DNA of 64,000 nt from Flavobacterium sp. RSP15 (GTDB taxonomy: Bacteria; Bacteroidota; Bacteroidia; Flavobacteriales; Flavobacteriaceae), in contig NZ_RYDL01000001.1 in the NCBI RefSeq assembly GCF_003968755.1, positions 466,925-530,924 on the forward strand, given 5' to 3'. The notes beneath the pieces are model-generated. The model did no database searches. It saw nothing but the letters and a program-made list of their open reading frames with translations, and was not told the DNA's origin. Shown here piece after piece: positions 60,001 through 64,000 of this stretch. The stretch's first letter is position 1, and the number at the start of each line of letters is the position of its first letter. Both the position numbers and the translations under genes were made by a program.

Positions 60001-60826
60001 ACTTTTTTGGGACTGCAAAAGATAATACTTTTTTCTTATAAATAGGAACAAAATACGTCACCGTATAATTGAATCCTACGCCAAAACTGCCATCATAAGT
60101 TCTGTTGAATCCAGGAATATATAAGTTGGAGAAATTTTCCGGTTCTTTATTGGTTACTAATCGGTTCAATCGAAGGCTGAATCCCATAAATACGTTGTCA
60201 AATACTTTAGCTTTTATTCCAGCCACCACTTCAATCCAGCTGGCGGATAGTCCACTGAACTTTTTGCCGGATACAATTTCCGGGACTTCACCAAAATAAG
60301 GGTTTGCATTGTAGATGCGATAGCTGTTTAATTCCTGATTAAATGTGCTAAAACCGTAGCGCATTCCTATAGAAATCACATTTTCCATATCCAGCCAGTT
60401 TTCATAAGCATTATAATCAAAACCGGCTTTTATGTAGGAACCTTTGGTGGTAAAATTGACGCGATCATCAGCTGTAGTTTTGTTTTCATTACCAATTTCG
60501 GCCGCTAAAAAATATTTTTTAGTCAACCTATAGTCGGCTACAAATTCAATTCCCTTATAATTTTGGTCGTATAAAGCTCGCGTTAGTTTGAATAAATCAA
60601 CTCCTACACGTATCCCATAGCGATCTGTTTTTATGGGAATCGAATCGTTATTTTTTGGATACGTATTGATTCCAACCCGCTGCAATGGAGTTTTGGGAAT
60701 GATTTCATCTGTTTGGGTAGTTTTCGTGCTATCTTTCACAGGTGTTTTCTCTTGCGCTTGCATCAAAGTCAACGACAACAGGAGACCAAAACTAAAAAAA
60801 GATCTTAATGTGTATTTCATTTTCAT
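59999..60826 (-). CDS. DUF6048 family outer-membrane-type protein
   Basis: From the ATG at 60826 (or 60820) the protein has about 275 residues, with signal peptide MKMKYTLRSFFSFGLLLSLTLMQAQ. The rest is beta-barrel-like with alternating aromatic strands (KGIEFVADYRLTKKYFLAAEIGNE, NVISIGMRYGFSTFNQE) and an end rich in basic residues. The frame is open up to 61003, but those residues precede the signal peptide and are rejected. The start overlaps the upstream DUF6452 gene by about 30 bp, so the two are coupled. Confidence 0.85.
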   Translation of the reverse strand: MKMKYTLRSFFSFGLLLSLTLMQAQEKTPVKDSTKTTQTDEIIPKTPLQRVGINTYPKNNDSIPIKTDRYGIRVGVDLFKLTRALYDQNYKGIEFVADYRLTKKYFLAAEIGNENKTTADDRVNFTTKGSYIKAGFDYNAYENWLDMENVISIGMRYGFSTFNQELNSYRIYNANPYFGEVPEIVSGKKFSGLSASWIEVVAGIKAKVFDNVFMGFSLRLNRLVTNKEPENFSNLYIPGFNRTYDGSFGVGFNYTVTYFVPIYKKKVLSFAVPKK

Positions 60827-61307
60827 TTTCGATGTTACTTCTTTCAACCGATATAAATTGTATCCATTTTTGATTTGCCGTTGTTGCATCAGTATGTGTA
60901 TATGGATTTGTTGGATCCAATGTGAATATTGTTTTGTAGCCACAGGCTCTGGAGACAAAAAGTTCCTGTGTAGTATACTTAAATTGTATATTATCTTCAT
61001 CAACCAATGCTGAATTAGGATTTCCAGAGTTCAGCGTAAAACTATAACTGGTGCTAGTTTTGGCTGTTTTCAATGGAATCGAAATCTTATTTGCACTTGT
61101 AGTTTGGAGACCATTAAAAACAATTCCATCCGTCATTCCTTCACCAACTACTTTTAGATTTGTTACATTTTTTAGAACAGAAGGATTTGAAAAATCATAA
61201 AACTCTATCACTAATCTTGGTGTAGTTTGGGTATTTGCATCACAAATATCATCTTTCTCACAACTGGAGAAAGCGAAAACGAAAAACAATAACAATGTTT
61301 TTTTCAT
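60792..61307 (-). CDS. DUF6452 family lipoprotein
   Basis: The 171-residue protein has a lipobox (FAFSSCEKDD, Cys16) and a conserved DICDANTQTTPRLVIEFYD start. It then has SIPLKTAKTSTSYSFTLN, and a late CGYKTIF and ISVERSNIENENEIHIKIFF. DUF6452 proteins are always paired with DUF6048 proteins in Flavobacteria. It is probably a periplasmic or outer-membrane partner of that protein; the role is unknown. Its end overlaps the start of DUF6048. Confidence 0.88.
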   Translation of the reverse strand: MKKTLLLFFVFAFSSCEKDDICDANTQTTPRLVIEFYDFSNPSVLKNVTNLKVVGEGMTDGIVFNGLQTTSANKISIPLKTAKTSTSYSFTLNSGNPNSALVDEDNIQFKYTTQELFVSRACGYKTIFTLDPTNPYTHTDATTANQKWIQFISVERSNIENENEIHIKIFF

Positions 61308-61317
61308 ATAATACTAT

Positions 61318-61388
61318 TCAGTGTTCAGTGTGCCGTTTTTAGTGTTCCGTAATTTAAGTTCTGAATACTAAAAACTGCAAACTGACCA
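61318..61388. repeat. Imperfect long hairpin between DUF6452 and rlmD
   Basis: Arms reading TCAGTGTGCCGTTTTTAGTG and, on the other strand, TCAGTTTGCAGTTTTTAGTA match at about four of five positions around a short centre. It sits between the rlmD stop and the DUF6452 start. Confidence 0.6.
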
Positions 61389-62804
61389 CTATTTTCTTCT
61401 TTCTAAAAGTACAACATTCTCTACATGATGTGTTTGCGGAAACATATCCACAGGACGTACCCGGGTCACTTTGTATTTCTCATCCATCAACGCCAAATCA
61501 CGCGCTTGTGTTGCCGAATTACAACTGACATAAACTACTTTATCAGGCGCAATCTTCATGATTTGTTCAATTACGTCTTTATGCATTCCGTCTCTTGGCG
61601 GATCAGTAATAATCACATCAGGATGTCCATTTTGTGCTATAAAACTATCGTTGAAAACCACTTTCATATCACCTACAAAGAACTCACAATTAGTAATTTC
61701 ATTGCGTTCCGCATTTAATTTAGCATCTTTAATCGCTTCAGGAACACTTTCAACTCCAATAACTTTTTTGGCATCCTTAGATACAAACTGTGCAATTGTT
61801 CCAGTTCCGGTGTATAAATCGTACACGATTTCGTTTCCGGTAAGTCCGGCAAAATCGCGCGTTATTTTATACAATTCGTACGCTTGATCAGAATTAGTTT
61901 GATAAAAAGATTTGGCGTTAATACTGAATTTCAATCCTTCCATTTCTTCCAAGATGTAATCTCTTCCTTTGTATAATTTTATATCCGTATCGTATAAAGT
62001 ATCGTTGGCTTTATTATTGATAACGTATTGCAGCGAAGTGATTTGCGGAAATTTCTCGTAAAGATGATCCAGAAGTAATTCTCTGTTGGTTCTATCGTTT
62101 TCGAAAAACTGGATTAAAACCATGATTTCACCTGTAGATGCGGTTCGCAACATTAGCGTTCTAAGCAAACCTTCGTGCGCTCTTGGATTAAAAAAAGTCA
62201 GTCCATGCGCATTGGCAAAGTCTCTTACTTCGTTTCTAATGGCATTCGATGGATCTTCTTGCAAATGACATTTATTGATGTCCAGAATTTTATCCCACAT
62301 TTTCGGAATGTGAAAACCAAGTGCGTTTCTATTTCCTAGATCTTCGGTGCTGCCAATTTCCGCTTCGGTCAACCAACGGCTGTTCGAAAATGAAAATTCC
62401 ATTTTGTTTCTGTAAAAAAATTGTTTTTCCGAACCAAGAATTGACTCAAATTCAGGAAGTTCTATCTTTCCAATGCGTTGCAAATGATTTTTCACTTCGT
62501 TTTGTTTGTAATGCAATTGTTGGCTGTATTTCATATTCTGCCATTTACAACCACCACAAACACCAAAATGCTCGCAAATAGGTGCAACACGATGCTCCGA
62601 ATATTCATGAAAATGAACTGCTTTTCCCTCGTAATACGCCTTGCGCTTCTTAAAAGTTTGCACATCAACCACGTCACCCGGAACCACATTCGGGATAAAA
62701 ACTACTTTACCATCGGGAGCCTTTGCTACCGATACGCCTTTTGCACCAGCATCAAGGACTTTTATTTGATGAAAGACAACTTTGTCTGTATTTTTCTTTA
62801 CCAT
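61389..62804 (-). CDS. rlmD: 23S rRNA (uracil-C5)-methyltransferase RlmD-like
   Basis: The 471-residue protein has an N-terminal TRAM domain (about 8-65), the iron-sulfur cluster region CEHFGVCGGCKWQNM, the SAM motif VYDLYTGTGTIAQFVS, ITDPPRDGMHKDVI and the catalytic Cys in YVSCNSATQARDLALM. It methylates a uracil in 23S rRNA (U1939 in E. coli). It is the last gene before the IS remnant and rRNA operon. Confidence 0.93.
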   Translation of the reverse strand: MVKKNTDKVVFHQIKVLDAGAKGVSVAKAPDGKVVFIPNVVPGDVVDVQTFKKRKAYYEGKAVHFHEYSEHRVAPICEHFGVCGGCKWQNMKYSQQLHYKQNEVKNHLQRIGKIELPEFESILGSEKQFFYRNKMEFSFSNSRWLTEAEIGSTEDLGNRNALGFHIPKMWDKILDINKCHLQEDPSNAIRNEVRDFANAHGLTFFNPRAHEGLLRTLMLRTASTGEIMVLIQFFENDRTNRELLLDHLYEKFPQITSLQYVINNKANDTLYDTDIKLYKGRDYILEEMEGLKFSINAKSFYQTNSDQAYELYKITRDFAGLTGNEIVYDLYTGTGTIAQFVSKDAKKVIGVESVPEAIKDAKLNAERNEITNCEFFVGDMKVVFNDSFIAQNGHPDVIITDPPRDGMHKDVIEQIMKIAPDKVVYVSCNSATQARDLALMDEKYKVTRVRPVDMFPQTHHVENVVLLERRK

Positions 62805-62999
62805 AGCGCAAAAATAAGCGTTTGATTGGTTTTATAAATTCAAATTAGCAACTATTTTTAATAAGAAGTGTTTTTTATTGGCGTAACATTCTGTTTTAGA
62901 CAATAACTTCATTTTTTTGCGCTTATTACTGTTGATTAAGATAAATTTTGGGTTCTCTTTTTCATAATTTAAAATTAAGGCTTTTATTCTTAACTTTTT
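62805..62999. other. A/T-rich spacer upstream of rlmD
   Basis: About 195 bp of low-complexity A/T-rich sequence. It must carry the rlmD promoter on the minus strand. No repeat, RNA or coding signal is recognised. Confidence 0.5.
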
Positions 63000-63137
63000 A
63001 TGCGGGTAAAGTTAGCAAGTACAATATTCAATATTACCCTCAAATTAATACTGTGCATTATAAGCATCTATTTCCTTACTAACTCCAAAAGTGCCACTAG
63101 TTACACTACTACTCATATCAATATCATAATCATCTCA

Positions 63138-63305
63138 AGATCAATAATGAATCACTACCAAACAATATTAAACTATTTTGATAATAGAAGCACAAATTCA
63201 TCAGCTAAGTCATTCAATGCTAAAATAAAAGCGTTTAGATCTCAATTCAGAGCGGTTAGAAATATAGAATTCTTCCTTTTTAGACTAACAAATATTTATG
63301 CTTAA
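63138..63305 (+). pseudogene. 3' remnant of an insertion-sequence transposase
   Basis: The last 55 codons of an open frame that starts near 63000 read NHYQTILNYFDNRSTNSSAK and then FNAKIKAFRSQFRAVRNIEF and FLFRLTNIYA. This is the usual C-terminus of DDE transposases of the ISAon1/ISL3-like group in Flavobacteria. The sequence before NHYQ is not transposase-like, so the gene is cut. After the stop comes CTCCACAGGTTTTAGGATTG, which is likely the end of the element. The front end has been lost. Confidence 0.8.
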
Positions 63306-63532
63306 TTTTTATCGCTCCACAGGTTTTAGGATTGATCCCCCAGCTCGTCTTACAATTCTTTACCATTGTACTTATACTTGTATTAATCTCCTTTAAGACA
63401 GATACATATTTAAATTTAGATAGGTCCTATCGGAATAGGGGTTTTCAAAGACCCGAGGCTTTAGCCGAACGGGCGGAAGCAAAGGCGACGAACCGAGCCC
63501 GCATGGCGAACACGTGGTATCTATAAATAAAA

Positions 63533-63560
63533 GAACCCCAGTCTTTTCAGACTGGGGTTC
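63533..63560. terminator. rRNA terminator hairpin, distal copy
   Basis: GAACCCCAGTC (63533-63543) and GACTGGGGTTC (63550-63560) form a perfect 11-bp stem with a 6-nt loop. On the minus strand it is followed by TTTTATTTA. Confidence 0.88.
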
Positions 63561-63619
63561 CAATAAAGAAAGGCGACGAACCGAGCCCGCTGGCGAACAC
63601 GTGGTATCTATAAACAAAA

Positions 63620-63647
63620 GAACCCCAGTCTTTTCAGACTGGGGTTC
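63620..63647. terminator. rRNA terminator hairpin, proximal copy
   Basis: The same 11-bp stem as the distal copy. On the minus strand it is followed by TTTTGTTTA. It lies about 10 bp past the 5S rRNA end. Confidence 0.9.
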
Positions 63648-63656
63648 CAATAAAGA

Positions 63657-63766
63657 AAGGCGACGACATACTCTCCCACATAACTGCAGTACCATCTGCG
63701 CAGGCGGGCTTAACTACTCTGTTCGGGATGGGAAGAGGTGAGCCCCGCCGCAATAACCACCTTAAG
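63657..63766 (-). rRNA. rrf: 5S ribosomal RNA
   Basis: On the minus strand the sequence runs GGTGGTTATTGCGGCGGGGC, CACCTCTTCCCATCCCGAAC, AGAGTAGTTAAGCCCGC, CTGCGCAGATGGTACTGC and ends GAGAGTATGTCGTCGCC. These are the conserved 5S segments (CCCATCCCGAAC, AGTTAAGC, GATGGTACTGC). The 5' and 3' ends pair. The exact ends are uncertain by a few bases. Confidence 0.96.
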
Positions 63767-63934
63767 GTTGCTAGTCTAAAGTCCGATGTCTTAAAGTCTA
63801 AAGTTTCCTTTGGACTTGTGACTTTCGTCTTTGGACTGTCCGCGCGGCGGACAAATATCTTAACATACTGAGATAAAGAAATATAATTTGTATTTAGAAA
63901 GTTTCTTCCTGCCGATTGCTCGGCAGGAAAAGCG

Positions 63935-64000
63935 TACATAAGCTTACGGGTTATTAGTACTACTCGACTATGACATTACTGCCTTTACATCTATAGCCTA
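63935..64000 (-). rRNA. rrl: 23S ribosomal RNA, 3' end only
   Basis: Read on the minus strand, CATAGTCGAGTAGTACTAAT followed by AACCCGTAAGCTT is the conserved 3' end of bacterial 23S rRNA. The rest lies beyond the right edge. The 168-bp spacer to 5S (63767-63934) has no tRNA. Confidence 0.92.

Larger units (their letters stand above)
63481..63655. repeat. Tandem duplication (88 and 87 bp) of rRNA-operon terminator unit
   Basis: Units 63481-63568 and 63569-63655 are almost identical. Each begins AAAGGCGACGAACCGAGCCC and contains one GAACCCCAGTC/GACTGGGGTTC hairpin. A third AAAGGCGACGA begins at 63656 and runs on into the 3' end of 5S rRNA. The unit therefore looks like a duplication of the 5S end plus terminator. 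Confidence 0.88.

Noticed and set aside
60827..61003. Upstream extension of the DUF6048 frame
   Set aside because: It would place about 60 residues before a clear signal peptide and overlaps most of the end of DUF6452 in another frame.
63481..63655. Direct repeats considered as a CRISPR array
   Set aside because: Only two long adjacent units, no spacers, and each holds a terminator hairpin next to 5S rRNA.
63393..63741. Open frames across the duplicated terminator units on both strands
   Set aside because: They are made of terminator repeat and 5S rRNA sequence, which explains their internal duplication.

Overview
The window looks like a chromosomal segment of a Flavobacterium-type member of the Bacteroidota. 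The evidence is low GC with A/T-rich spacers, a SusC/SusD pair, lipoprotein signals with a late Cys, Bacteroidota promoters of the form TTG...TAnnTTTG, the short histone H1-like protein, DUF6048/DUF6452/DUF6095 proteins, a proteorhodopsin paired with blh, and a Bacteroidota-type ParE/ParC pair. This is read from sequence only; no database search was run.

Layout. 1-7.8 kb: part of a polysaccharide utilisation locus on the minus strand (LamG-like lipoprotein cut by the window edge, SusD, SusC) with a one-protein membrane sensor/HTH regulator. 7.8-12.4 kb: pta-ackA acetate pathway and a CorA transporter. 12.8-17.3 kb: a large secreted zinc protease, then proteorhodopsin and its retinal-forming enzyme Blh, divergently transcribed. 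17.4-24 kb: dnaK, an H1-like protein, a hotdog thioesterase, a cytochrome b, a lipoprotein and a GapN-type aldehyde dehydrogenase. 24.1-28.7 kb: a sulfur/persulfide cluster (rhodanese, Crp/Fnr regulator, TauE/SafE exporter, CstB-like persulfide dioxygenase-rhodanese, thiol methyltransferase with a degenerate HMA tail, and a decayed DUF2892 gene). 28.7-30.5 kb: marR-nitroreductase-yceI.

30.6-38.3 kb: a complete trp operon, trpE-G-D-C-F-B-(GGCT)-A. It is preceded by a textbook attenuator: a leader peptide with three consecutive Trp codons, an antiterminator and a terminator. Most gene junctions in the operon hold long inverted repeats, and both ends of the trpF reading frame appear to be built from dispersed palindromic repeats.

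38.6-63 kb: mostly housekeeping genes. These are a fasciclin lipoprotein, a TonB receptor, ychF, an FMN reductase, parE and parC (separated by a SWIM/SNF2 helicase and gene remnants), terC, a pentapeptide protein, murQ, a ZIP transporter, two methyltransferases, DUF6048/DUF6452 and rlmD. 63-64 kb: an IS transposase remnant, a tandemly duplicated terminator unit, 5S rRNA and the 3' end of 23S rRNA, so an rRNA operon enters from the right on the minus strand.

The observations most worth following are: the trp attenuator; a shared palindrome with about -41 geometry upstream of two persulfide genes beside a Crp/Fnr regulator; a glycine in proteorhodopsin at the position that opens the carotenoid-antenna site in xanthorhodopsin; the methyltransferase-HMA fusion; and repeat elements captured in trpF.
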